DNA of 64,000 nucleotides, taken from Aphodosoma sp051870875. Its GTDB lineage: Bacteria > Bacteroidota > Bacteroidia > Bacteroidales > Paludibacteraceae. How positions within the stretch are numbered: position 1 is the first letter of the stretch; each line of letters opens with the position of its first letter. The position numbers and the translations under genes are program-made. The notes beneath the pieces are model-generated. The model was given only the letters and a program-made list of their open reading frames with translations. It ran no database searches and was not told the origin of the DNA. The stretch covers positions 1 through 64,000 of the forward strand of contig JBJECG010000029.1 of assembly GCA_051870875.1 (NCBI GenBank). Reading direction: 5' to 3'. This document shows positions 54,204 through 63,148 of the stretch, piece after piece.

Positions 54204-55169
54204 ATGCGATACATTATACTGTTTGTCATCACATTGATATTATTTATTGCTGATATTGTTTACGGCAGTGTAAACATACCATTGGGAGATTTGTTTTCCG
54301 ATAATACGTTGTATCATAATATCATATTCAATTTCAGATTACCTAAAGCCATTACGGCTGTTGTAACTGGAGCATCTATTTCAGTAGCAGGACTGCTGAT
54401 GCAGACCTTGTTTCACAATCCGTTGGCCGGACCATATGTGCTCGGTATCAGTTCTGGAGCGAGCTTGGGCGTAGCCGTATTTCTATTAGCCGGGACATTG
54501 CTGCCAACTGCATTTGTACAAAGTGGTTGGGGATTGGTGATTTCGGCTACCATCGGAGCCATCTTGGTATTGTTACTGGTTCTGTCTGTATCATTCAGGG
54601 TTAAACAAGCGGTATCGTTGTTGCTTGTAGGTATAATGTTCGGTCAAATAGCCGGGTCATTAGTTACTATTTTACAGAATATCAGCAATCCTGATTCGTT
54701 GAAACTTTTCATTGTATGGACTTTCGGGTCACTTTCATCCGTATCATGGAACTATATGTGGATAATGTTGCCGATAGTCGTCATCGGTTTGTTTCTCGTA
54801 TATGTCATACAAAAGCCGTTAAATGCATTGTTGTTAGGAGAAAATTATGCCCAAAGTCTTGGTATAAATATTTACAATATACGTCTCCTGATAATTACTG
54901 CTATTGCACTTCTGGCCGGAGCCACAACAGCATTTACCGGGCCGATAGCTTTTATCGGCATGGCTGTACCCCACTTGGTTCGTGGTATTTTGCATACATC
55001 ATGTCACGGAGCTGCCATCACAGGATGTATTTTTGTCGGCGCATCAATGCTGCTGCTGTGCGATTTGGTCTGTCAATTGCCACCTGAGGGCTATTCGCTG
55101 CCGATCAACGCCATCAGTGCTTTGGTCGGTGCTCCTATAATCATCTGGATTATTATACGCAACAAGTAA
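54204..55169 (+). CDS. FecCD-type ABC importer permease
   Basis: 321 residues with about ten membrane helices. The family motifs are clear: NFRLPKAITAVVTGASISVA, GLLMQTLFHNPLAGPYVLGI, LGINIYNIRLL and FTGPIAFIGMAVPHLVRGIL near the C-terminus, plus the ATPase-coupling loop LGxNIYNIR. It forms the channel for the binding protein encoded just upstream. No ATPase gene (FecE/BtuD) follows; the next gene, alaS, is on the other strand after a terminator. Confidence 0.92.
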   Translation: MRYIILFVITLILFIADIVYGSVNIPLGDLFSDNTLYHNIIFNFRLPKAITAVVTGASISVAGLLMQTLFHNPLAGPYVLGISSGASLGVAVFLLAGTLLPTAFVQSGWGLVISATIGAILVLLLVLSVSFRVKQAVSLLLVGIMFGQIAGSLVTILQNISNPDSLKLFIVWTFGSLSSVSWNYMWIMLPIVVIGLFLVYVIQKPLNALLLGENYAQSLGINIYNIRLLIITAIALLAGATTAFTGPIAFIGMAVPHLVRGILHTSCHGAAITGCIFVGASMLLLCDLVCQLPPEGYSLPINAISALVGAPIIIWIIIRNK

Positions 55170-55203
55170 CGTAACGGCACAAAAACACTGTCCAACAACC
55201 ACA

Positions 55204-55271
55204 AAGACACTGTCCGGCATCATCTGAGATTTGAATGAGGATAAATTTCAGATGATGCCGGACAGTGTCTT
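55204..55271. terminator. Perfect 24-bp palindrome between permease and alaS
   Basis: Arms 55204-55227 and 55248-55271 pair without mismatch around a 20-base loop. A second hairpin (55276-55287 with 55291-55302) lies beside it. Both sit between two convergent genes and probably end transcription in both directions, though T runs are weak. Confidence 0.6.
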
Positions 55272-55328
55272 CATCTTCCCAATGACAACATGTCATTGGG
55301 AAAAACACGTATGTAAATCATTGGAAGT

Positions 55329-57950
55329 TCATTTGACCATCGAAACGATACAGTCAATAGCTTCATCCAGACCTTCGGGATATTTGCCTCCGGCCGTTGC
55401 CATAAATGCCTGGCCACCGCCACCACCTTGAATATATTTGGCAGCCTCACGTATCATCTTGCCAGCATTGTAACCTTCGTCTATCATTTTCTGGCTGATG
55501 AAAAGTGTAATGGATGGCTTGCCATCGAAAACTGTACCTGCCACATATACAAACTTGACATCTGCAAAACGTCCACGAAAAAACGGTACGATAATCTTGT
55601 TTATTTCTGGAGAATCTTCCCCTACATAGCTGATAACTTTCACACCGTTGATGTCGGCGGCACGTTGAAGAAGAGTATCACGCAAACGTTCAGCACGTTC
55701 AAACATAAACTTTTCGACATGTTTGCGGAGATTGACACTATCCTCGATATATTTCTTAATGGCGGACACGATATCTGGGGTATTGTGGAACAATTCTCTT
55801 ACAGCCTGAATGCTATCCTGCATATTGTCTGTATAATGTTCAGCAAACTCGGCAGTAACAGCTTCAATACGACGTATGCCGGCTGCTATTGAACTTTCGG
55901 AAACTATACGGAACATACCTATGTTTCCTGTGGCATGAGCATGTGTACCACCGCAAAGTTCAATGCTGTCACCAAAACGTACGACACGTACAGAATCGCC
56001 GTATTTCTCGCCAAATAGAGCCATAGCACCCATAGACTTCGCTTCTGATATAGGTACATTACGGTGTTCGTCAAGCACATAATTTTCACGCACCATATGA
56101 TTGACCTTGTGCTCTACGGCCCTAATCTCTTCAGGTGTCAATTTCTGGAAATGCGAGAAGTCAAAACGCAGCACCTCTGGACTTACAAAAGAACCTTTCT
56201 GCTCGACATGCACGCCAAGCAATTCGCGTAAAGCTCTGTGCAACAGATGCGTGGCTGTATGATTTGATTCTGTTGCATGACGTTTCCCGACATTGATTTT
56301 AGCAAGGAAAGAAGCGTCAGCTTCAACTGGCATTTGATGTAGTATATGTACAGGCAAATTGTTTTCCCGTTTGGTATCGAAAACCGCTAAATTCTCGCCA
56401 GTGTCAGATATAAGCCAACCCGTATCTCCAACCTGTCCTCCCATTTCGGCATAAAACGGAGTACGCGAAAGCACCACCTGGTAATATTCTTTCTGTTTCT
56501 GAACCAGCTTGCGATACCGTAATATATGAGTTTCACACTGAGTCTGGTCATAACCCACAAATTCTGTTTCTCCTTCCCTCACTACAACCCAGTCTCCTGT
56601 CTCGACAGAAGCGGCATGGCGGGCACGCTCTTTCTGTTTTTTCATTTCGGTATTGAAGTCATCGATATTAACTGACAGTCCATTTTCCCTGAGTATTAGT
56701 TCGGTAAGGTCGAGCGGGAAACCGTATGTATCGTAAAGCGTAAATGCGTCCACTCCATTTATCTCACGTGCCCCAACAGCTTTGGCATCGGCAATCACCT
56801 TATCGAGCAGACGAATACCCATGTCGAGAGTGCGGAGGAAAGACTCCTCTTCTTCCTTTATCACACGTTCTATAAGATTTTGCTGACTGGCAAGTTCAGG
56901 ATAAGCCTCTCCCATATTGTCAATCAAAGCAGGTATCAGACGATGGATAAATGCCTGTTTGCAGTTGAGGAACGTATAACCATAACGGACTGCGCGTCGC
57001 AAAATACGACGTATGACATAACCGGCTTTGGCGTTTGACGGCAACTGTCCATCGGTAATTGCAAATGCAATGGTACGCATATGGTCGGCTATCACACGCA
57101 TTGCCACATCAGTTTTCTCGTCTTTGCCATACTGACAATTGCAAATTTCACCGACAGCACGGAGCAAAGGTTGGAAGACATCTGTGTCGTAGTTGGATTT
57201 CTTACCTTGTACAGCCACACAAAGCCGTTCAAACCCCATACCTGTATCTATGACTCGATTGGGCAGCGGTTCGAGCGAACCATCGGCTTTACGGTTGTAC
57301 TGCATGAACACATTGTTCCAAATTTCAATCACTTGTGGATTGTCCTTGTTAACAAGCGACGCTCCGCATATCCTGGCACGTTCATCATCGCTTCGCAAGT
57401 CGATATGTATTTCTGAACAAGGACCGCAAGGGCCAGTATCGCCCATTTCCCAGAAGTTGTCGTGCTTGTTGCCATCAATGATGCGGTCGGCAGCGATGTA
57501 TTTTTTCCAAATATCGGCAGCTTCGTTGTCACGCTCCAACCCTTCGTCTGGTACGCCTTCGAATACAGTAACGTAAAGGCGGTCTTTGTCGAGCTTAACA
57601 ACTTCGGTAAGATATTCCCATGCCCAAGCGATAGCTTCGGCCTTGAAATAGTCGCCAAAACTCCAGTTACCAAGCATCTCGAACATGGTATGGTGGTAAG
57701 TGTCGTGACCTACCTCCTCCAAATCATTATGTTTTCCGCTCACACGCAAACATTTCTGGGAATCAGCCACACGCGGATATTTTATCGGGTCATTGCCCAA
57801 AATAATGTTCTTGAACTGGTTCATACCGGCGTTGGTAAACATCAGTGTCGGATCATCTTTTATCACCATAGGGGCAGATGGCACGATTTTGTGACCTTTG
57901 CTCTCAAAAAAGTCAAGGAACGACTTACGAATTTCCTTAGAAGTCATCAT
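55329..57950 (-). CDS. alaS: Alanine--tRNA ligase
   Basis: 873 residues (start ATG at 57950 or the next at 57947). Class II catalytic core from the N-terminus (RKSFLDFFESKGHKIVPSAP; MFTNAGMNQFKN; DTYHHTMFEMLGNWSFGDYF), the editing domain with HTATHLLHRALRE and CGGTHAHATGNIG (zinc/editing His and Cys), and a C-terminal oligomerisation/DHHA1 region ending with a glycine-rich GGGGGQAFMATAGG. It charges tRNA-Ala and deacylates Ser- and Gly-tRNA-Ala. Full consensus promoter 39 bases upstream. Confidence 0.97.
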   Translation of the reverse strand: MMTSKEIRKSFLDFFESKGHKIVPSAPMVIKDDPTLMFTNAGMNQFKNIILGNDPIKYPRVADSQKCLRVSGKHNDLEEVGHDTYHHTMFEMLGNWSFGDYFKAEAIAWAWEYLTEVVKLDKDRLYVTVFEGVPDEGLERDNEAADIWKKYIAADRIIDGNKHDNFWEMGDTGPCGPCSEIHIDLRSDDERARICGASLVNKDNPQVIEIWNNVFMQYNRKADGSLEPLPNRVIDTGMGFERLCVAVQGKKSNYDTDVFQPLLRAVGEICNCQYGKDEKTDVAMRVIADHMRTIAFAITDGQLPSNAKAGYVIRRILRRAVRYGYTFLNCKQAFIHRLIPALIDNMGEAYPELASQQNLIERVIKEEEESFLRTLDMGIRLLDKVIADAKAVGAREINGVDAFTLYDTYGFPLDLTELILRENGLSVNIDDFNTEMKKQKERARHAASVETGDWVVVREGETEFVGYDQTQCETHILRYRKLVQKQKEYYQVVLSRTPFYAEMGGQVGDTGWLISDTGENLAVFDTKRENNLPVHILHQMPVEADASFLAKINVGKRHATESNHTATHLLHRALRELLGVHVEQKGSFVSPEVLRFDFSHFQKLTPEEIRAVEHKVNHMVRENYVLDEHRNVPISEAKSMGAMALFGEKYGDSVRVVRFGDSIELCGGTHAHATGNIGMFRIVSESSIAAGIRRIEAVTAEFAEHYTDNMQDSIQAVRELFHNTPDIVSAIKKYIEDSVNLRKHVEKFMFERAERLRDTLLQRAADINGVKVISYVGEDSPEINKIIVPFFRGRFADVKFVYVAGTVFDGKPSITLFISQKMIDEGYNAGKMIREAAKYIQGGGGGQAFMATAGGKYPEGLDEAIDCIVSMVK

Positions 57951-57992
57951 ATCATCAAATTTTATCGCTTTAAGTTAAGAATTTTCAAATTG

Positions 57993-58023
57993 CAAAGATA
58001 CTAAAATAATATAAGTTGTGCAA
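57993..58023 (-). promoter_or_regulatory. Promoter of alaS
   Basis: TTG (58023-58021), 20-bp spacer and TATCTTTG (58000-57993) on the minus strand; leader about 39 bases. Confidence 0.7.
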
Positions 58024-58123
58024 CTGGCGGCGAACCGTTACACTCAACAAGCAAGTGCAAAATTGCAACAAAATTTGTAACTTGCCTGTTGACTGTAACA
58101 GGATGTGTGACAAACGGGAGCAG

Positions 58124-58154
58124 TTGCGGGATGTGAATAATTTTAGTAACTTTG
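58124..58154 (+). promoter_or_regulatory. Promoter of the FetAB cassette
   Basis: TTG (58124-58126), 20-bp spacer and TAACTTTG (58147-58154). Predicted start near 58158, which excludes the ATG at 58156 and supports the ATG at 58192. Confidence 0.7.
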
Positions 58155-58191
58155 CATGTTTTTCAAAATACCAACTTTTATACCATCCGAC

Positions 58192-58902
58192 ATGAAACGT
58201 TCTGACATCATTTTCTTCATCTGTACAATATTGTTTTTTGCCCCGTTTTTTGTTTTCGACTCTGTATATGACAGCTTCTTATGGGCAACGCGAAATCACC
58301 CGTTTTTAATGAGTTTCATCAAATTCGGCATCCTTTCCACTGCAGGCGAGTGCATCGGTATGCGAATCCGCACAGGCAGCTATGCCCCCAAGGGGTTCGG
58401 CATCGTGCCACGCGGCATAACATGGGGATTGTTGGGCATTCTCATCTCAGCAGCAATGACCATCTTCTCAAGCGGTGTCCCCACTCTCCTCTCCCAAATC
58501 GGCATCACCCCCGGTACAACCACCTATCCGGAACTTATCAACCAAAGCATAGTTGCAACAAAAAGCTGGTATCACGCAGGTGCTGCGTTTGCCATCTCAG
58601 TATTCATGAACTGCCTGTTCGCACCAGTATTCATGGTACTGCACAAAGTGAGCGATACACACATAATGAATAACGGAGGTACGCTGGGCGGTTATTTCAG
58701 CCGTATACATTTCAAGGAAATATTCATAAATCTTGATTGGGCAACGATATGGAGTTTTCTTTTCAAAAAAACAATTCCTCTTTTCTGGATACCGGCTCAC
58801 ACAATCACGTTTATGTTGGCTCCCGAGTACCGTGTTCTCTTTGCTGCCCTGCTCGGTGTGATGCTTGGTGTATTCATGTCGTTGGCCTCACGCAAGAAAT
58901 GA
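58192..58902 (+). CDS. Polytopic membrane protein, Mpv17-like
   Basis: 236 residues from the ATG at 58192 (start set by the promoter position). Five or so hydrophobic segments (IIFFICTILFFAPFFVF; FIKFGILSTAGECIGMRI; GLLGILISAAMTIF; AAFAISVFMNCLFAPVFMVL; IPLFWIPAHTITFML with VLFAALLGVMLGVFMSL). The C-terminal part resembles Mpv17/PMP22-family proteins in spacing (WxxPAH...PEYRVLFAALLG), but this is a weak visual match. The last four bases overlap the start of the fetA-like gene (ATGA), so it is translationally coupled to the exporter. Role unknown. Confidence 0.7.
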   Translation: MKRSDIIFFICTILFFAPFFVFDSVYDSFLWATRNHPFLMSFIKFGILSTAGECIGMRIRTGSYAPKGFGIVPRGITWGLLGILISAAMTIFSSGVPTLLSQIGITPGTTTYPELINQSIVATKSWYHAGAAFAISVFMNCLFAPVFMVLHKVSDTHIMNNGGTLGGYFSRIHFKEIFINLDWATIWSFLFKKTIPLFWIPAHTITFMLAPEYRVLFAALLGVMLGVFMSLASRKK

Positions 58903-59519
58903 TAATATTCGACAATACATATTTCACTTACAACGAGAAACCACTGGTCAGTGGTTTTTCGCTTCATATCAAACCGGGAGAGAAAGTGGTATTCTATGGA
59001 CCGTCGGGTTCAGGCAAGTCGACCCTTGTACATTCACTGCTCGGTTTTGTAACGTGCGAACGGGGAATGATATCCGTGAACGGACTAAAAGTGTCACCTA
59101 CGGCCATTTCCCAAATCCGTTCACTGACGGCGTGGCTTCCGCAAGACCTATCGCTACCTGCTGAAACTGTACGACAACTGGTTTATGCTCCGTTTGAGTT
59201 CAAATCCAACCAATCGGTACGTCCGACCGACAATACAATACTCGATGTGTTTGAACAATTGGGCTTGGATTCCTCACTGTTGGAAAAACGCGCTGACGAA
59301 ATTTCCGGAGGACAGCGCCAACGCATACTCCTTGCCACAACGACACTGCTTCACCGCCCGATACTGCTGTTGGACGAACCTACCGCAGCACTGGATCACA
59401 TGTCAGTACAACTGACAATTGATTATCTGCGTTCGCTTACAGGAACCACAATGATATCAATATCTCACGATGCGGCCTTTATCTCGGCATTTGACAGAAA
59501 AGTCCTTATAGACGGATAA
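58899..59519 (+). CDS. fetA: FetA-like iron-export ABC ATPase
   Basis: 206 residues starting at the ATGA overlap with the upstream gene. Walker A GPSGSGKST, Q-loop LPQD, signature SGGQRQRI (LSGGQ type), Walker B LLLDEPTAALD and the switch SISHD. The short length and partner gene match FetA (YbbL), the ATPase of the FetAB exporter linked in E. coli to iron efflux and peroxide tolerance. The FetB gene follows after 39 bp. Confidence 0.88.
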   Translation: MIIFDNTYFTYNEKPLVSGFSLHIKPGEKVVFYGPSGSGKSTLVHSLLGFVTCERGMISVNGLKVSPTAISQIRSLTAWLPQDLSLPAETVRQLVYAPFEFKSNQSVRPTDNTILDVFEQLGLDSSLLEKRADEISGGQRQRILLATTTLLHRPILLLDEPTAALDHMSVQLTIDYLRSLTGTTMISISHDAAFISAFDRKVLIDG

Positions 59520-59558
59520 AAAGAGACGTTACTGAACAGTATTGCAACAAAAATCATT

Positions 59559-60329
59559 ATGGACATATCATTTACTTCATTACTTTGGGGATTTCTGCTC
59601 ATACTCATACCAGCCTGTTTTCTGTACCACTACAAAACCGGACTCGTACGTGATACAATAGTAGCTGCCATACGCATGACAGTACAACTCTTTCTCATCG
59701 GATTTTATCTGAAGTACATGTTCAACGTCAATCTGTGGTGGCTCAATCTGCTATGGGTAATAATCATGGCAGGTGTAGCGTCACATACCGTCATACACCG
59801 TACCAGACTGCCGTTGCGCCGCATGTTCATACCTGTAACCGCAGCCCTGGTATGTTCCATAGCTCTGATAGACTTCTATTTTATGGGATTGATAGTCAGG
59901 CAGGAAAACTTGTTTGACGCCAGATATTTCATACCTGTCAGCGGTATGATACTTGGCAATATGCTATCAGCCAACGTCATAGCATTGAACACATATTACG
60001 GATCATTGAAACGTGAACACACATTGTATCTCTACAGGTTGGCAAACGGAGCTACAGCAGCCGAAGCCCGAGCACCATTCATGCGCGATGCACTTGTCAA
60101 GAGCTTCAATCCGACAATAGCATCGATGGCTGTAATGGGTCTGATAGCGTTACCGGGTACCATGACAGGACAGATACTTGGCGGGGCAGATCCTGATGTG
60201 GCCATCAAATATCAGACAATGCTCATGATCTGTATTTTTGCATCATCGTTGATATCGGTACTGCTTACCCTGTTTTTTACCCGTCGCCATACATTCGACC
60301 ATTACGATATACCTTTCAACGACAAATAA
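59559..60329 (+). CDS. fetB: FetB-like iron-export ABC permease (UPF0014)
   Basis: 256 residues, about seven membrane helices, of the UPF0014/YbbM family: AAIRMTVQLFLIGFYLKYMF at the N-terminal third, PVSGMILGNMLSANVIALN, the coupling-helix region GATAAEARAPFMRDAL and the conserved IASMAVMGLIALPGTMTGQI near the C-terminus. With FetA it would export iron or another substrate. The CWC gene follows after 13 bp. Confidence 0.9.
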   Translation: MDISFTSLLWGFLLILIPACFLYHYKTGLVRDTIVAAIRMTVQLFLIGFYLKYMFNVNLWWLNLLWVIIMAGVASHTVIHRTRLPLRRMFIPVTAALVCSIALIDFYFMGLIVRQENLFDARYFIPVSGMILGNMLSANVIALNTYYGSLKREHTLYLYRLANGATAAEARAPFMRDALVKSFNPTIASMAVMGLIALPGTMTGQILGGADPDVAIKYQTMLMICIFASSLISVLLTLFFTRRHTFDHYDIPFNDK

Positions 60330-60342
60330 CAAGACGTGAAAA

Positions 60343-60531
60343 ATGAAAAACAAAACGTGCCCGCGTTGCGGCAAAGAATTTGTATGCAACCACAATGACA
60401 TCGCCAACTGCCAATGCGCTTCAGTGCATTTGTCAGCAGAAGCACATAAATATATAGCGACTCACTATACAGACTGCCTATGTGCCGATTGTCTGGATGA
60501 AATAAACAGGCAACACCACTCCATCTGTTAA
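60343..60531 (+). CDS. Cysteine-rich CWC family protein
   Basis: 62 residues with nine Cys (6, 9, 15, 23, 25, 45, 47, 50, 62), in the order of the small cysteine-rich CWC family: TCPRCGKEFVCN, then CQC (usually CWC), then YTDCLCADCLDE. The pattern suggests two metal-binding knuckles. Function unknown. It lies 13 bp after fetB, so it is probably cotranscribed; a role in sensing or holding metal is speculation. Real despite its small size because the family pattern is complete. Confidence 0.85.
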   Translation: MKNKTCPRCGKEFVCNHNDIANCQCASVHLSAEAHKYIATHYTDCLCADCLDEINRQHHSIC

Positions 60532-60887
60532 AGTACATTACGTAATATCCGGAATAGGATAACGCAACTACAACCGGCATGATACATCTTACTGCCACAA
60601 ATCCATTTTTACGCAATAAACCCGTCACGGGAACACGTTCTGCCAATGTAATGTAAACTCTGCCCAATATATACGGCACTGACAAACTGACAATGGCATT
60701 TTATCTATACCGCAAAGCGATTATAAGATTACCAGACAAAGGTTGATGAACAGCATGCCGGTTTCCATAACCTGTACATTGCAAGCCTGTAATTCAAAAT
60801 TCAAACACTTGACAGTCAAAAAAATCCGAAACGAATAAATATCCAGTATTTAGGTTTGTCCGGTGTACGGATATAAAATAAATTGAT
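60532..60887. other. Intergenic region after the FetAB cassette
   Basis: About 360 bases without a believable gene on either strand. A minus-strand frame (60302-60685) overlaps fetB and the CWC gene and is judged a chance frame. I see no clear terminator. Confidence 0.4.
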
Positions 60888-60895
60888 TAACTTTG
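60888..60895 (+). promoter_or_regulatory. -7 element (TAACTTTG) for glucosaminidase gene
   Basis: TAACTTTG, with a leader of about 27 bases before the ATG at 60926. No well-spaced TTG. Confidence 0.5.
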
Positions 60896-60925
60896 CTAAG
60901 GAAAACCGCATATATCGTACCAACC

Positions 60926-61855
60926 ATGAAAAAATCAACGTTACTCGTTTCATTGCTGTTATTTACCAGCATTTTACAAGCACAGAACAAAAATCCGAAA
61001 TATGAAGCGTACATAGAAAAATATGCCGATCTTGCAGTAGCTTCGCAAAAAGAATACCACATACCGGCAAGTATCACATTGGCACAAGGACTTCTGGAAA
61101 GCGCAGCAGGAGAGAGTCGGTTGGCTCAAAAATGCAATAACCATTTCGGTATAAAATGCGGAGATTCGTGGTATGGCAAAACAATGCACCAAGACGATGA
61201 CGCGCGTGGGGAATGCTTCCGTTGCTACAACAACGTGAAATCATCGTTTGATGACCACGCAAAATTTCTGCAACGCCAACGCTATTCATTTCTGTTTGAC
61301 TATGCAATCACAGACTACAAATCGTGGGCCCAAGGACTTAGACAAGCAGGATATGCTACGGATCCGAAATACCCGGACAAACTTATAAAGATAATCGAAG
61401 ACTATGAATTGTACCGGTTCGATGACGGCAAACAGACAGTCTCATCGGCTAAAAATCAGAATCCGGATATAGAACATCTTGCCGATATTGCCAGTGACGG
61501 CGACCAACTGTTCGGTTATACAGAAATAAAAAACAATGGTGTACGCTGTTACCAATTGGCAACCGACGATACATTCAAAAACATATCAAAACACACTGGA
61601 ATACCCGTAGTCGAACTTCTGTATTTCAATGATCTGCCCCATAAGACAGACTTGTACAGAGGGGATATGGTATACCTCCAGCCCAAAAAGAACAAGGTAA
61701 ACAACAAACTGCCAAAAACATACATAGTAAAAGCAGGTGACAGCATGCATTCAATATCGCAGGAATTCGGTATAAAACTGAAAGCACTGTATAAACTCAA
61801 CAAAATCAAATACGGAACTCCTGCAGAAGCAGGTCAACAACTAAAACTCCGCTGA
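60926..61855 (+). CDS. Exported glucosaminidase-domain protein with LysM repeats
   Basis: 309 residues from the ATG at 60926, with a signal peptide (MKKSTLLVSLLLFTSILQAQ). The glucosaminidase (GH73-like) domain spans about 22-165: ITLAQGLLESAAGESRLAQK with the catalytic Glu, CNNHFGIKC, FRCYNNVKSSFDDHAKFL and YATDPKYPDKLIKIIEDYEL. Two LysM modules follow (about 200-250 and 265-309, the second YIVKAGDSMHSISQEFGI). It should bind and cut peptidoglycan between GlcNAc and MurNAc. DUF4105 gene 41 bp downstream. Confidence 0.92.
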   Translation: MKKSTLLVSLLLFTSILQAQNKNPKYEAYIEKYADLAVASQKEYHIPASITLAQGLLESAAGESRLAQKCNNHFGIKCGDSWYGKTMHQDDDARGECFRCYNNVKSSFDDHAKFLQRQRYSFLFDYAITDYKSWAQGLRQAGYATDPKYPDKLIKIIEDYELYRFDDGKQTVSSAKNQNPDIEHLADIASDGDQLFGYTEIKNNGVRCYQLATDDTFKNISKHTGIPVVELLYFNDLPHKTDLYRGDMVYLQPKKNKVNNKLPKTYIVKAGDSMHSISQEFGIKLKALYKLNKIKYGTPAEAGQQLKLR

Positions 61856-61896
61856 GACTCCATTAACGAGCCAACAAAACGGCACGGATATTGAAC

Positions 61897-63102
61897 ATGA
61901 TACGCAAAATCTATGTTATATTGATATTATTGGTATTGTCAACCGGCAGCCATGCCTTGATGCCAATGGCATTGACGGACAGTGCGCGTGTAAGTATCAT
62001 GACCTGTGGACCTGGCAAAGAAATATTTACCAAATTCGGACACTCGGGTATCCGTATCTATGATCCGCAAAATGGCATTGACGTTGTATTCCATTGGGGA
62101 GTATTTATGTTTGACTCTCCAGACTTTATACTACGCTTTGTACTTGGTGACACCGAATATCAGATGGGACTGATCCCCAGCGACATATTTCTTGATGAAT
62201 ACAGATTCCGAGGTTCATCTGTAGTGGAACAAAATCTAAATCTCACCACGGCGCAGACAAACAGGCTGTGGTACAAATTATGTTCAGATTTCGATTCTGA
62301 ACGGCGTTACTATCTATATAACTTCATAGAAAACAATTGCTCAACAAAAGCATATGATGAAATAATGGAATTGTACGGTGGCAAAGCCGGATTTCGTTCC
62401 GACACGCTGCAGGCGACATCATATCGCAGCTTAATAAACGAACATGTAAACAAAAACAGTTGGTACAATTTGGGTATCAATATCATAATAGGCAGTGATG
62501 CCGATACCGCAATTACCGCCAAATCTACCGTCACTTTTCCAAATTACACACAAGCAGCACTTAACCTATGCCATTTCACAGACCATGACGGTCAGAGACA
62601 GAAAGTCGTCACTGGCGAATACACTTTATCGGAACAAACCAAACCATACCGCATACCAGCTATATGGTATTGGCTGCAAATAATGGTTCCTATACTTCTT
62701 ACAGCCGTTCAGCTGACCTTCTATGGAAGACACCACAAGTTCATACCGGTACTTACACAGTTGATATGCATGGCGTATGGCGTGTTGGGGATGCTCATAC
62801 TGTTTCTATGGTTTGTATCATTACACCCTCTGGTGGCAGACAACTACAATATACTCTGGTTTAATCCGCTGTTGGCAGTACTTGGGGTAACGGTATGTCT
62901 TAAAGGATGTAAAACGGTGAATGCCGTCATTTCATTGCTGACGATGATTTCCATACTATTATACCCTTTGGCTGTCATATTTGGCATGCAGTACACCAAT
63001 TTACCGCTGATGATGTGGTGGTTGCAGATATTAAGCACAGTATCCGTTATAATTGCAACATACAGAACGGATATCAAACATTTATTTTCAAAACAACGAT
63101 AA
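61897..63102 (+). CDS. DUF4105 membrane protein
   Basis: 401 residues from the ATG at 61897 (a TTG two codons upstream is less likely). Signal peptide MIRKIYVILILLVLSTGSHA. The N-terminal periplasmic domain (about 25-250) is DUF4105 (Lnb N-terminal-like): TCGPGKEIFTKFGHSGIRIY with the conserved His, FHWGVFMFDSPDFILRF and YNFIENNCSTKAYDEIM with the conserved Cys, the pair expected for a papain-like NlpC/P60-type site. The C-terminal third has about five membrane helices. Substrate unknown, possibly a lipid or peptide bond in the envelope. Confidence 0.88.
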   Translation: MIRKIYVILILLVLSTGSHALMPMALTDSARVSIMTCGPGKEIFTKFGHSGIRIYDPQNGIDVVFHWGVFMFDSPDFILRFVLGDTEYQMGLIPSDIFLDEYRFRGSSVVEQNLNLTTAQTNRLWYKLCSDFDSERRYYLYNFIENNCSTKAYDEIMELYGGKAGFRSDTLQATSYRSLINEHVNKNSWYNLGINIIIGSDADTAITAKSTVTFPNYTQAALNLCHFTDHDGQRQKVVTGEYTLSEQTKPYRIPAIWYWLQIMVPILLTAVQLTFYGRHHKFIPVLTQLICMAYGVLGMLILFLWFVSLHPLVADNYNILWFNPLLAVLGVTVCLKGCKTVNAVISLLTMISILLYPLAVIFGMQYTNLPLMMWWLQILSTVSVIIATYRTDIKHLFSKQR

Positions 63103-63148
63103 ACCGGAATCCCAACCGTCACGAACCTCACCCGACACATAAAAAATC

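Noticed and set aside
60302..60685. Minus-strand 127-codon frame
   Set aside because: Overlaps fetB and the CWC gene, which have clear family motifs; codon use is poor.
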